DNA of 64,000 bases from Desmodesmus armatus (GCA_007449985.2 VIIQ02000042.1:62001-126000); one strand, 5' to 3'; counted from the stretch's first letter, positions 9,801-17,890 are shown. Notes: generated by a model not told the origin, from the letters alone. Made by a program: numbers and translations.

Positions 9801-12800
9801 GAAACGTTGTGAAGAAGTCTCTCCTGGAAGTAAGAATTTTTCTTTTTCAAACAGTGAATACATTGGAAATTGATTTTTTCGAATATTTGTTTTTTCTAAA
9901 AAAAGTTTTTTCCCATATGTAGAAAATTCATTTGCACCAAAAATTTTTTGGACAGTTTGAAAAGAAGAATTGGATAATGAATTATTTTCCCAAAGAATAC
10001 TTTCTTTGATTGCTTTTTTCAATGAAGAAGGATAACCCCCAAAATTTTCAAAATTTTGCACCATAGGGCGGGCTGCATTCTTTTGTGATTCAGGAATTTG
10101 CTGATTCTTTTTATTCAGAAGAATATCAGAATTTTGAAAAACTGCTTCTTTCATTCTTGTAAAACGAGTTTTTAAATATTTTTCATGACGTTGTTTTTGA
10201 ATTTCATATTTTTCTTTCTTTAAAGAAACATAATTTTTCAATGCTTCTTGATCATAAAGTTTTTTTTGACATTTTTTTAACAATGAAATCCAAATTTCAT
10301 CTTTTAATGCATAAGGATCAAATTGAGTTGAAAAACTTTCATTTTCTCCCTGTTCAAGATCTCCATTACGTAATAAAAGAGTTTTTTCTTGATTTAAGAA
10401 ATCTGTTTCATTTGTAATAGGACGACTCCCTCTGATTTTTTGTCCACGGAATAAAAAACTTGAAAGTTCCCAATAATTTTTTTCTTTTAACAAGTTCTCA
10501 ATATATTGTTGACGAACAGGAGCTGCAGTTGCTAAATATTCTCGAAGGATTGTAATTGATTGATTCACTAAATTCTCTGGATTTGGAGAAGAGCGAAGAT
10601 TCACTGAACTTGACAGAGTTTCAAAAGAGTTGTTTGTTTTTTCTAAAGAAAATGAATTTTGAGGTTCTGTATTTGCAAAAAAGTTTTCAGAGATTAATTC
10701 TTCATGAAGAATTGAATCTGAAAATGCATTTCCATTTGTGGAAAGAGAATTTCTTTGACCTCCATTTTGCATTTCTGGAGAAGAATTGCCTGCGGCAGAC
10801 AAACGTGTAGATGTAGTATATTCATTGTATAAAGGTTGGTCAAATTTTAAAACAGTATTTTCACGAAAACTTGGACTAATATTAAATAAATGACGAATTT
10901 TTTTAAGAGTTCCAGCAAATTGTTGATTATATGCACGTGAAGAAAGACTTTTTGTTCCTCCAATTTGATTTTTCATTGTGCTATAATTTTCCATAGATGT
11001 ATACCAACGTAATGTTTCATAATATTCAGAAAGCAGTTGGCGTTTTAAATGTAAAAATTTTTCATCATTTTTTGTTAAAAAATAAGAATTTGGCTGTCGT
11101 CGAATAAATGCATCAACATCCAGTTTTAAAAGAAAACGATTTAATGGTGAATAATACCAATGTTGTAAAACATCTTTATAAATTTGAAAACGATAACGAC
11201 TTGCACGTTTATCAACTAAAGAATAAAAATGAGTTGGATCTGTAATTTCTTTATTGAAATTGAAAGAAGATTCATTCATTTCTTTGCTTTGTGGAGAAAG
11301 AGACAGAGAATTTGAATTGTTGCTGAAAGTATTTATACTTTCTTGGAGAGCAAGAATTTGTGTACTTTTTTCAACAGACAATTTTTTTGGAATACGTGAA
11401 CTTTTTCGTCGAGCTCGACGGCTTGAAGCAACTCGAAGTGTACGTTCCCATCTTAAACTTGGTTTGTAGTGATAAAAAAATCTTTTCATTAAAACACGGA
11501 AATAAGGAGCATTATTTTCAACACCATAATTACGAAAAAGTTTCACTCCATAAAATTGAAATTTACGTTTTAAAGCTTGTTCTTTTTGAAAATAAAATTG
11601 TAAAGGATGTAATAAGGTCATTGGTCGATAAATACTTTCATTTTGATCAATAAAAGAAGATTTTTTTTGAAACAATTCTTTTTCTTTTCCTTTTTTGCTA
11701 TCACCAAAGCTCTTTTTTTGCATCTCAACTTGTCCATTTTGGAAAGTTGCAGACTCTGAAACATTTGTTTGGCCAAATTCAGTTGAAGAGAAAAGAATTT
11801 TTTTTGGATCTTGAAGTCCATCCATTTGTGAATTGGAGATGCGGGGAAGAAGAGCGCCTCCTGCAGAAAATTTATCAGCCCTGTTTTCAGCTATAGAAGA
11901 ATTTGTATTCATTAAAAAGTTTTTATATCTTTGAAGAAATCGTTCTTTTTTTGACAAATGTGTTTTTCCTTTGTCTGAAAAATTTGTATCTGGACCACTG
12001 GTAAAAAGTTTTTTATAAAAACGTTGAAAGTAAAAATTGTCTTCTGATTTTTTAAAAATTGAAGAGTTTGTTGAATTTTTTGAAAAATTTTCTGGCGAAT
12101 TGTCATTTCGCTTTTCAATTTCTGCAAATCTTTTCCATGTTTTTGACGAAATAGGTCCAAACACATTTTTTGAATTTTCATTTGCTCCTCCAATTTGTGA
12201 TTTGTAAAAAAGTTGTAAATTTTGTGGATTTTGAATTTCAGCTTCAATTGTTGCTTTTTTGAATCGTGTTTGAATTTTTCTTGTAAATTTGCGAAATGCT
12301 GAACGTTCTTTCAAAATTCTTTGTTTTTTATTTCCTTGAATATCCCAAGAAATGAAATTTCCATTTGCAAAACCAGCAAACTGAGTTTGTAAATTTTCTG
12401 ACAGAGGTGCTGCGTTCCTTTTTGTAGAAATTGCTTTATTTGTTTCTTCATTTTTTTGTCTCAAAAGAATTCCATTAAAAGAGAAATTCTTTGAATTTGT
12501 TTCAGAAGAAGAATTGAGAATATTTTTTTTCAATCGTTGTTCTCCTCGAGAACCGCCTCCGGCAGAAAATTCATGAAATTCTGGATGATAGGCTTGTTCA
12601 AATAAAATACGGAAAAACTCAACTCTTGGTCCAAGAAAAGATTCTAATCGTGGTCGAGCAAGTTGTTTTTTAAAATTTCTCATCCAAGGTCCTGGGAAAA
12701 AACGAAAACGTACTCTATGATTTCGAATTTTTCTTCGAAGCCAAAAACGATCAAAACCATAATTTAAATCTTCAATTGTAAATAAATCGTAAATACCTTG

Positions 12801-13997
12801 ATCATACAAAGAAGCATCAAAAGTTCTATATTTTCGAATTCTTCGTTTCCATCTTTCTCGTCTGCCATGACGCCCACGATTTCTTCGTGTGTTACGATCT
12901 GATGCTTTTGAATTTAAAAAAGCTGTTTCAAGAAAAGCTTTTTGTTCAAATAAACGATCTTCATGAACAAAACCTAAAGGATTTGTTAAAGTGTAATCAA
13001 GTCCAAAGTATGAAAAATTTGCAATTGCACAAATCATTGTGAAATAAAGAAAAATGAAATTTACAAATTTTGGTCCACTTACTGGTGAAATGTTTTTTGG
13101 AATTTGAAAAGATGAAAGAAACCACATATAAATTTGAAAAGCAGGATTTTCCCAAAACCAGCAAGTAAATTGAAGTAAACTTAAACTTCCTAAAAGAAGA
13201 CCAAGTAAATAAGAACAATGAACAAAAGTAAATTGAGAAAAACTTTCTGTTGGAAAACTTTCTAAAAGAGTTGAATCTGAACCAAAACTTAAATTACTGA
13301 TAAATGGATAAATTGTTGTTTGTTCTGTAAAAGAAAGAAGGAAAGTCAAAAAAAAGATTTTATATTTTGAAAAATCTTCAAGAACCATTCTTCTTTCTCT
13401 TGAACTATCCCAAATGTATTTCACAATTAGAAGAAAACCTAATAAATAGCGAAATAAATCAAGAGAAATCCAAGGAATTACAAAAAAACGAAAACCAAAA
13501 ACAATACTTCCAATCCAAACAATATTTCCAACAATTGTTCCTAAACCAGAAAGAAATCCTGCTTCTAAACCTTGCATAACAAATCGACGTAATGTGATAA
13601 TGTGTGCAATTGATGTCGGAAAACATAAAAATAAACTATTTAAAAATCCAATTGTAAATTTTTCTAAACAATAGATAAAGAAATTTTGATTTCCATAAGA
13701 AAAAGGACTTTCAAGAAAAGTTTGTGTATTTTTAAAATATCCATCAAAAACAGAAACTTCTGAAATTAATGAGGATGCAATATCAGGAACAATTGTAGGA
13801 ATTGACCAAAAATTTTGAAACCATTGGAAAGTTAAAAAATTTTGCAAACAGTCTTTTCCTGTTAAAATAATAAATGTAAAAACAGATCCAAAATCGTAGT
13901 ATGAATTGACAGCAAAATTTGAATCTGTTTCTATCAATTTATGAACAACTTCAACATAATCTTTTATTGAAGTAATTAGAGATAGAAATGTAAACAT
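6810..13997 (-). CDS. ycf1: Ycf1-like giant membrane protein (TIC214 family)
   Basis: A 2395-residue protein that I place in the Ycf1 family, the putative Tic214 subunit of the inner-envelope protein import complex. The first roughly 330 residues carry several hydrophobic segments, including CFPTSIAHIITLRRFVMQGL, the GLGTIVGNIVWIGSIVFGFRFF region and LLGLLLGSLSLLQFTCWFW. The long middle is highly basic and low-complexity (Lys, Arg, Asn, Ser), rich in segments such as RRNRGRHGRRERWKRR. The C-terminal 300 residues again become recognisable, with LPVHYIYVFYKRSRLPRD and many Arg/Lys clusters. Chlamydomonas has a similar gene (ORF1995). It is one uninterrupted frame, unlike ftsH and rpoB here. The ATG at 13995-13997 begins MFTFLSLITSIKDYV. 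Family call is good; biochemical role in this alga is inferred. Confidence 0.88.
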   Translation of the reverse strand: MFTFLSLITSIKDYVEVVHKLIETDSNFAVNSYYDFGSVFTFIILTGKDCLQNFLTFQWFQNFWSIPTIVPDIASSLISEVSVFDGYFKNTQTFLESPFSYGNQNFFIYCLEKFTIGFLNSLFLCFPTSIAHIITLRRFVMQGLEAGFLSGLGTIVGNIVWIGSIVFGFRFFVIPWISLDLFRYLLGFLLIVKYIWDSSRERRMVLEDFSKYKIFFLTFLLSFTEQTTIYPFISNLSFGSDSTLLESFPTESFSQFTFVHCSYLLGLLLGSLSLLQFTCWFWENPAFQIYMWFLSSFQIPKNISPVSGPKFVNFIFLYFTMICAIANFSYFGLDYTLTNPLGFVHEDRLFEQKAFLETAFLNSKASDRNTRRNRGRHGRRERWKRRIRKYRTFDASLYDQGIYDLFTIEDLNYGFDRFWLRRKIRNHRVRFRFFPGPWMRNFKKQLARPRLESFLGPRVEFFRILFEQAYHPEFHEFSAGGGSRGEQRLKKNILNSSSETNSKNFSFNGILLRQKNEETNKAISTKRNAAPLSENLQTQFAGFANGNFISWDIQGNKKQRILKERSAFRKFTRKIQTRFKKATIEAEIQNPQNLQLFYKSQIGGANENSKNVFGPISSKTWKRFAEIEKRNDNSPENFSKNSTNSSIFKKSEDNFYFQRFYKKLFTSGPDTNFSDKGKTHLSKKERFLQRYKNFLMNTNSSIAENRADKFSAGGALLPRISNSQMDGLQDPKKILFSSTEFGQTNVSESATFQNGQVEMQKKSFGDSKKGKEKELFQKKSSFIDQNESIYRPMTLLHPLQFYFQKEQALKRKFQFYGVKLFRNYGVENNAPYFRVLMKRFFYHYKPSLRWERTLRVASSRRARRKSSRIPKKLSVEKSTQILALQESINTFSNNSNSLSLSPQSKEMNESSFNFNKEITDPTHFYSLVDKRASRYRFQIYKDVLQHWYYSPLNRFLLKLDVDAFIRRQPNSYFLTKNDEKFLHLKRQLLSEYYETLRWYTSMENYSTMKNQIGGTKSLSSRAYNQQFAGTLKKIRHLFNISPSFRENTVLKFDQPLYNEYTTSTRLSAAGNSSPEMQNGGQRNSLSTNGNAFSDSILHEELISENFFANTEPQNSFSLEKTNNSFETLSSSVNLRSSPNPENLVNQSITILREYLATAAPVRQQYIENLLKEKNYWELSSFLFRGQKIRGSRPITNETDFLNQEKTLLLRNGDLEQGENESFSTQFDPYALKDEIWISLLKKCQKKLYDQEALKNYVSLKKEKYEIQKQRHEKYLKTRFTRMKEAVFQNSDILLNKKNQQIPESQKNAARPMVQNFENFGGYPSSLKKAIKESILWENNSLSNSSFQTVQKIFGANEFSTYGKKLFLEKTNIRKNQFPMYSLFEKEKFLLPGETSSQRFKVVDAKGQDPGKYKSFVFTKNLHFVVKKQALQILKAENQVQENFANSKKKFKFVNLPSIFGFLFGKTKQTLVSLPNKAMNFSESSAGSVSPFSPVKRLMNKIFKDRKNNDSNIFEKKNIDFWKKRENILLKRKKLRKTLKRLRNQKAQTDKIVFENSDFFSPLSEQKNSKTENRQKRDKNLNDFISANSSRSWENYRTQKGTSSNIAIGQNAPSGLAGEQKSFDFFGLRSASTKIVGNITEKKFLRKRSRLRRYSSFKGRGPIKKRTLREKLKRQFKSLKKYGKTQSAAFNQGVDEKQKERENKKVELIQFITQRNSAPNGKFLKRDEKQRKTRQMKQRAWKKKKQNFAQKRRKLRKRRRSTVSKIRVYNKKIYRILSRKEIQTWWWKTFFPHFQKTTEKTWQIQKNKQIQKQLFELSEKEIFERDQKNKRNWKVQNQQLQGTIESPVQNGEGDIDFLQIGNKDYKPFAIPETLRIREKLIQKNLLHFNTQDTGVETEKDLKNSNSSVVKTNQKYTSIPAERVETNVENKQKNGNIQIFEKVNTSIFGFDSSDDQKMQNLSNSPFLIATNPLPFYAGWDNGLRKFVLTNRFLARKDSFIGSSISAEKIEFGQSPLQGMNAATTLYWQIPFTTYDPDQFFALGMDGFSPIGWRNFSFKHSKQTTKPILVKNFYSFGSENENNSNPLSQSKTDLRFKISQQTLSPKNRFTKRKQEIDKNFEYRRILKKQKRLKKHPRPPVWFPSGSLSQQVLPVHYIYVFYKRSRLPRDRYIRRRLRTNFVDNQNSRQEMSFADRTKMIDFTLRKRTKPRRKYHRKRFGDFSEKNQFFARRRKFRGFFDETETSRPSSKLFLQPSSATGGARSGQEKRILRGRGSKQRRKIQDSKQPNENIRVRQLRRRVQRQVYRPVWRSRPRAGGFVWPGDYLRLESVKASPLKSATTPLNKNENLLESENSQTSTRKIRKKNRRTLQEWQIQPKRYLFEKHNLKVLKKRIEKSMN

Positions 13998-14568
13998 ATT
14001 TTTTTTTGTATTTTTTCTGTCCTTACTTTGTACAGAAATTTTTATACCTTTTGCGTTATTTCTTCATTTTTTAAGAAAGAGGAACTTTCTTAATAGAAAT
14101 AGAATAAAATAAGCTCAAAAATTTTCAATTTTTGAAAATTTTTATGAAAAGGAGTAAGTATAGTAGAAATTGCTTTTGAATTTTTTCAAAATTTTGAAAG
14201 TTCAAAAAGTTTTTTTTTAATCAAAAACAATAAAAAAGAAAAAGTATGCTTTTTTCTTTAGTTCTTTTTTTTCCTTTATTTTTAAAAAGAGTAATGAAAG
14301 AGGTTTTCAAAAAATACTCTCTCTAGACAAACAGTTTTTGTTTTGATTTTGTTCATCATTTATTTTTTAAAAAGAAGAGTGAAAAATACAAGAGATCTCC
14401 ATTTATGGAGGTAAAGAAAATAGATTTTTTAAAAATGCTTTTTTCAAGATTCTTTATGCAAAAAGATTTATAAAATTTTCATAAATCTTTTTTTATTTTA
14501 TCATAAAAATTTTTTTTTGGGAATTCAATAAAAGTGTAAAAAAAAAAATTAAAAATTATGAAGAAAAA
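13998..14568. other. Divergent intergenic region ycf1 / cemA
   Basis: No gene. This A+T-rich region should hold the promoters of two genes reading away from each other. A perfect 12-bp inverted repeat lies at 14460-14471 and 14481-14492, and a small hairpin (CTCCATTTATGGAG) at 14397-14410. I see no convincing -35/-10 pair. Confidence 0.5.
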
Positions 14569-15585
14569 ATGTATTTTGAATCTTTTCTCTTTTCAGATCC
14601 AGAAAATTCCTTTTTTTCAAAAAAAGACTTCTCTCTTGAAGAAAAATCAAAAAAAGAATCATTTGAGGAAGTCTCATCGTCCGCTGCCAAAGCTTTGCCT
14701 AGGCAAAGCGGATGGGCACCAGCATCATCATTACCATCACAAATAATTGAGTTGGGTCAGGGTCAGGGTCAGTGGGTCAGGGGGCAAAGCCCTTTGCTCT
14801 GCTCCGCCGGCAAAAAACCCTTTGCCGGCGGAGCAGAGCAAAGCGAACTGCGAAGCAGAGAGCAAAAAACCCAAAGCCCCCTGACCCAGCCGCAACGCTC
14901 TGCCAGCGAAGCAATCCGCTTTGCGGTGCAAAGCGGCAGCGAAGCAGAGCTGGGGGCTTTGCCCCCTGACTCTGCCGCTGCAGAGAAGCAAATCCTAGGC
15001 TCTGCTACGCCGGGGCTTTTTCCTGTTCCTGCGTCAGCAAAACAAGATTTTGAGGAAAAAATGGCTTTTGAGGAAAAAATCTCTCTCACTCCGCAAAGCG
15101 GAAGAGAAGAAAGTCTCTCTTTTTCAACAAACTTTCAAAATTCACTTCAAAAACGTTTACAAACAAAAATTGTGGAATTAGCAAAGCATTATAATGAAGA
15201 AAGCATAGAAGCAGTCACAAATTTTTTTGCAGATATTTTGAGTTTTGCTACATTATGGTTTTTACTTGTTCGCTTAGAAATTCAAATAAACATTACAAAA
15301 TCCTTTTTGCTGGAAGTTTTTTTTGGATTGGATGACAGCAAAAAATCATTACTTATTTTATTTTTAACAGATCTTTTAGTTGGCTATCATTCACCAAATA
15401 TTTGGGAATTGTTTTTTCAAACATTTTTTGATCATTATGGCCTTCCAGAAAGTCAAACAACAATTTTTTTATTAGTTGCCACGCTTCCAGTTTTATTAGA
15501 TGTTTTATTTAAATATCTGATTTTCCGTCATTTAAATCGTGCATCTCCAGCTACAGTTGCTACATATCATGCAATGATTGAGTAA
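14569..15585 (+). CDS. cemA: CemA, chloroplast envelope membrane protein, with repeat insertion in its N-terminal half
   Basis: CemA (Ycf10) is an inner-envelope protein linked to light-driven proton extrusion and carbon uptake. The last 140 of 338 residues are clearly the family core: LSFATLWFLLVRLEIQI, SLLILFLTDLLVGYHSPN-WELFF and a final hydrophobic block (VATLPVLLDVLFKYLIFRHL) ending SPATVATYHAMIE. About residues 40-160 are encoded by GC-rich dispersed repeat (14690-15030), giving Ala/Gln/Pro/Ser-rich filler unlike any CemA domain. Composition changes abruptly at both ends of that block, which suggests repeat insertion that kept the frame. The ATG at 14569 (MYFESFLFSDPENSFF) is the furthest upstream in frame. 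Chlamydomonas CemA also has a long variable N-terminus. Gene identity is secure; the true N-terminus is less so. Confidence 0.9.
   Translation: MYFESFLFSDPENSFFSKKDFSLEEKSKKESFEEVSSSAAKALPRQSGWAPASSLPSQIIELGQGQGQWVRGQSPLLCSAGKKPFAGGAEQSELRSREQKTQSPLTQPQRSASEAIRFAVQSGSEAELGALPPDSAAAEKQILGSATPGLFPVPASAKQDFEEKMAFEEKISLTPQSGREESLSFSTNFQNSLQKRLQTKIVELAKHYNEESIEAVTNFFADILSFATLWFLLVRLEIQINITKSFLLEVFFGLDDSKKSLLILFLTDLLVGYHSPNIWELFFQTFFDHYGLPESQTTIFLLVATLPVLLDVLFKYLIFRHLNRASPATVATYHAMIE
14690..15030. repeat. GC-rich repeat block inside the cemA reading frame
   Basis: Repeat words CGCTGCCAAAGCTTTGCCTAGG, tandem GGGTCA units (14755-14783), CTCTGCTCCGCCGGC and its complement, and GGGGGCTTTGCCCCC palindromes. 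The segment around 14755-14815 reappears inverted at about 16340-16440. Three further frames, two on the minus strand, are open across it because the repeat lacks stop codons. Confidence 0.85.
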
Positions 15586-15605
15586 AAACTTTCTTTTTCC
15601 TTACC

Positions 15606-15836
15606 CTTCTCCGCCTAGGCTTTGCCTCGATTTGCAAAGCAAAGGAGCGAAGCAATCCGCAACGCGGAGCGGAGCAGAGCTTTGCACTCCGCCGGGGCAA
15701 AGCCCTCCTCCGCAAAGCTCTGCTTCGCTGCGCAAGCGAAGCCTAGGCTTTGCCTCGGCGGGGCTTCGCTGCGCAAGCGAAGCCTAGGCTTTGCCTCGAT
15801 TTGCAAAGCAAAGGAGCGCAGCGGTGCAAAAAAGGA
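15606..15836. repeat. Repeat island downstream of cemA
   Basis: Contains a near-perfect direct repeat: CGCTGCGCAAGCGAAGCCTAGGCTTTGCCTCG occurs at about 15727-15758 and 15769-15800. The unit CTCGATTTGCAAAGCAAAGGAGCG flanks it on both sides. Several overlapping frames cross this block on both strands and are artefacts of its composition. Confidence 0.85.
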
Positions 15837-16080
15837 GTAAAGTGGGTCTATGAACTTCTGAATTTTCCAGCTGATCTTTGAAAGAAAATCTTTTTTCAAA
15901 AAAAAAAGAAAAAAAAAACCAGAAAGCGATAAAATAAAAATGCAGTTTGTTTGTTTTTTGGGAACATAGTTTTTGTTTTTTACCAAAAAGTCTTTCCCCC
16001 CACTTTATAAGGGGGAATTTCTTTTGCCGGGGCTGGGCCTGGGCAAAGCCCCGGCCACCCCGGCGGTGGGCTCCGCACCG

Positions 16081-16290
16081 CTTTGCACCGCTTTGCACCG
16101 CTTTGCACCGCTTTGCACCGCTTTGCACCGCTTTGCACCGCTTTGCACCGCTTTGCACCGCTTTGCACCGCTTTGCACCGCTTTGCACCGCTTTGCACCG
16201 CTTTGCACCGCTTTGCACCGCTTTGCACCGCTTTGCACCGCTTTGCACCGCTTTGCACCGCTTTGCACCGCTTTGCACCGCTTTGCACCG
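16081..16290. repeat. Perfect tandem array of a 10-bp unit, 21 copies
   Basis: The unit CTTTGCACCG is repeated 21 times without a single mismatch over 210 bases. A degenerate copy, CTCCGCACCG, precedes it at 16071-16080 and the related CAAAGCGG follows. The unit matches the core word of the dispersed family, so the array probably grew by slippage or unequal exchange from one copy. Because the unit holds no stop codon in any frame, long Leu-Cys-Thr-Ala-His-Arg and Lys-Ala-Val-Gln-Ser-Gly frames appear on both strands; I do not regard them as genes. Confidence 0.97.
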
Positions 16291-16450
16291 CAAAGCGGAT
16301 TGCTTCGCAGAAGCAGAGCCTAGGCCTGGGTTGGGTTGGGTTTGGGTTTGGGTTTTTTGCCGGCGGAGCAGAGCAAAGGGTTTTTGCTACGCAAAGGGCT
16401 TTGCCCCCTCACCCCCTGACCCTGACCCTGACCCTGACTCTGCAGATGAA
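16291..16450. repeat. Telomere-like G-rich run and CCTGAC repeat, inverted copy of cemA insert
   Basis: At 16326-16354 the plus strand reads GGGTTGGG then GGGTTT units, and at 16413-16440 there are four CCTGAC-type hexamers. Between them lies GCCGGCGGAGCAGAGCAAAGGG. The reverse complement of about 16340-16440 matches 14755-14815 inside cemA closely, so the two islands form an inverted pair about 1.6 kb apart. Confidence 0.8.
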
Positions 16451-16567
16451 TGGATAGATGTAGAAGCAGATGGAGGTGGCTATGCTTTTCTTTTTCTTTT
16501 TTGAAAAAGGAAGCAGCCAAAAACAAAAAAACACCAAAATCTTTGATTCAAAGAATGAAAAAATAGA

Positions 16568-16735
16568 GTGCTCTGTTCTGCTGCGCTCCGCTCCGCTTTG
16601 CGGGGGGCTTTGCCCTCCGCTCTGCACCGCAAAGCTTTGCTGCGCTCTGCACCGCAACGCGGAGCGGTGCGGTGCAGAGCAAAGCTCTGCCAGCGAAGCA
16701 ATCCGCTTTGCTCTGCTCCGCCGGCAAAGGTGCAA
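16568..16735. repeat. Repeat island just upstream of rpl12
   Basis: Contains CTGCGCTCCGCTCCGCTTTGC, GGGGGCTTTGCCCTCCGC, two CTCTGCACCGCAA units and GCCAGCGAAGCAATCCGCTTTGC, all shared with other islands. It ends about 50 bases before the rpl12 start codon, so part of it is probably in the rpl12 leader. Confidence 0.8.
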
Positions 16736-16786
16736 AAAATTCAAAAAATCAAAAAAAGATATAAAGAAAATTTCAGAATTATTTCT

Positions 16787-17185
16787 ATGTCAACAGTGAA
16801 CGAAATCATTGAAAAATTAAAAACTTTAACTTTACTTGAAGCTTCAGAATTAGTTTCTCAAATTGAAGAAACTTTTGGAGTTGATGCATCAGCTCCTGTA
16901 GGAGGTGGTGTAATGATGGCTGCAATGCCTTCTGGAGGTGCAGCAGAAGCTGCTCCAAAAGAAGAAGAAAAAACATTATTTGATGTTGTATTAGAAGAAA
17001 TTCCTGGTGATAAAAAAGTAGGAGTTTACAAAGTAGTACGTAATATTGCAAACATTGCCGTAAACCAAGTAAAAGAATTTACAGCAACATTACCAAAAAC
17101 ATTAAAAGAGTCAGTTTCAAAAGAAGAAGCTGAAGCAGCAAAACAACAATTAGAAGAAGTTGGTGCAAAAGTAAAAATTGTTTAA
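16787..17185 (+). CDS. rpl12: Large ribosomal subunit protein bL12 (L7/L12)
   Basis: L7/L12 forms the mobile stalk of the 50S subunit that recruits translation GTPases. The 132-residue product has the N-terminal dimerisation part ([20 protein letters not shown] then [13 protein letters not shown]), an Ala/Gly/Pro hinge (ASAPVGGG to EAAPKE) and the C-terminal domain, [20 protein letters not shown] onward, ending with the canonical [14 protein letters not shown]. The frame is open further upstream through a repeat island, but the ATG at 16787 gives the exact family start. No Shine-Dalgarno site is visible. To my knowledge rpl12 is retained in the plastid of only some Chlorophyceae and absent from Chlamydomonas reinhardtii, which makes it a useful taxonomic marker. 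Confidence 0.97.
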   Translation: MSTVNEIIEKLKTLTLLEASELVSQIEETFGVDASAPVGGGVMMAAMPSGGAAEAAPKEEEKTLFDVVLEEIPGDKKVGVYKVVRNIANIAVNQVKEFTATLPKTLKESVSKEEAEAAKQQLEEVGAKVKIV

Positions 17186-17250
17186 TTTTTTTTGCTCTGC
17201 ACCGCCTAGGCTTTGCCTCTCTCCGCAAAGCCTAGGCACTTTTGAGCTTT
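17186..17250. repeat. Short repeat copy after rpl12
   Basis: CTCTGCACCGCCTAGGCTTTGCCTCTC followed by CCGCAAAGCCTAGGC begins about ten bases past the rpl12 stop. It is a compact palindromic member of the dispersed family. Confidence 0.75.
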
Positions 17251-17325
17251 CCTTTTCAGCTTTGCTGAAAAAGGAAAAACAACAATGAAAAGTATGAAAA
17301 TTTCTGCTTTTCATTGTTGTTTTTC
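17251..17325 (+). terminator. Stem-loops at rpl12 3' end
   Basis: A small hairpin (CCTTTTCAGC-TTT-GCTGAAAAAGG, 17251-17274) is followed by a perfect 19-bp stem (17274-17292 with 17307-17325). A near copy of the small hairpin, preceded by the same TTTTGAGCTTT, recurs at 17335-17365. Another stem, CGCTTTCTG with CAGAAAGCG, lies at about 17446-17480. These probably set the 3' end of rpl12 mRNA or act against read-through from the opposite rRNA operon. Confidence 0.7.
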
Positions 17326-17552
17326 ATTTTTATTTTTGAGCTTTTCAGCTTTGCTGAAAAATGAAAAGTCTCTCTCCTTTTGAAGCAAAAGTTTTTTTCT
17401 TTGAAAAGAAGAAAATTTTTTTTTTATTTTTTGAATTTCAATTTTTCGCTTTCTGACTATATAGAAGGTACCAGAAAGCGAAAAAAAAAAAGACCTCTCA
17501 ATTCTGCAAAACCGCGAAACCGCAAAACCTTGAATCATCTTGGTGCATGAGT

Positions 17553-17588
17553 AACGAGTATTTGACCCATAACGAGTATTTGACCCAT
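17553..17588. repeat. 18-bp tandem duplication near trnS
   Basis: AACGAGTATTTGACCCAT occurs twice head to tail without change. It lies in the spacer between rpl12 and trnS and is not related to the GC-rich family. Confidence 0.85.
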
Positions 17589-17646
17589 TTTGGCTGCTTC
17601 GCCGGCGGAGCGCAGCAAAAGGAGGGGGCTATTCACATTTTTTTTC

Positions 17647-17736
17647 GGAGAGAGAGGGATTCGAACCCTCGGTACGAATAGAGCTCGTACAACGGATTAG
17701 CAATCAGCCGCTTTCGACCACTCAGCCATCTCTCCT
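17647..17736 (-). tRNA. trnS-GCU: tRNA-Ser (GCU)
   Basis: A 90-base class II tRNA with acceptor GGAGAGA pairing with TCTCTCC and discriminator G, as Ser tRNAs require. The anticodon loop TTGCTAA gives GCU. A long variable arm (GTTGTACGAGC pairing region) and a T arm with GGTTCGAATCC are present. Confidence 0.97.
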
Positions 17737-17785
17737 GTGCATTGAACCTTCCTTCAATTCCATAATGTGTCATTGTTTGTCAGGG

Positions 17786-17870
17786 TGGCTTTGCCTCAAT
17801 TTGCCTCAATTTGCCTCGATTTGCACCGCACCGCCCCGCCGAGGCAAAGCCTCGGCGGCGCGAAGCAGTC
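17786..17870. repeat. TTTGCCTCAA tandem and palindromic repeat between 5S rRNA and trnS
   Basis: Three consecutive units TTTGCCTCAA, TTTGCCTCAA, TTTGCCTCGA lead into TTTGCACCGCACCGCC and the palindrome GCCGAGGCAAAGCCTCGGC. This is the dispersed family arranged as a short tandem. Confidence 0.8.
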
Positions 17871-17890
17871 ATATGTTTCAAAAAAAAAAT

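Noticed and set aside
14737..15089. Minus-strand frames of 84 and 106 codons inside cemA
   Set aside because: Composition artefacts of the stop-poor repeat block; no family resemblance.
16071..16300. CRISPR array
   Set aside because: The array has a 10-bp unit with no spacers, and plastids do not carry CRISPR-Cas; no cas-like gene is present.
15784..16504. Long open frames on both strands over the 10-bp array (up to 185 codons)
   Set aside because: They exist only because CTTTGCACCG and its complement contain no stop codon; the products are 10-residue periodic filler with no leader or family match.
16806..17051. 81-codon minus frame opposite rpl12
   Set aside because: Leu/Gln-rich mirror of the rpl12 coding sequence.
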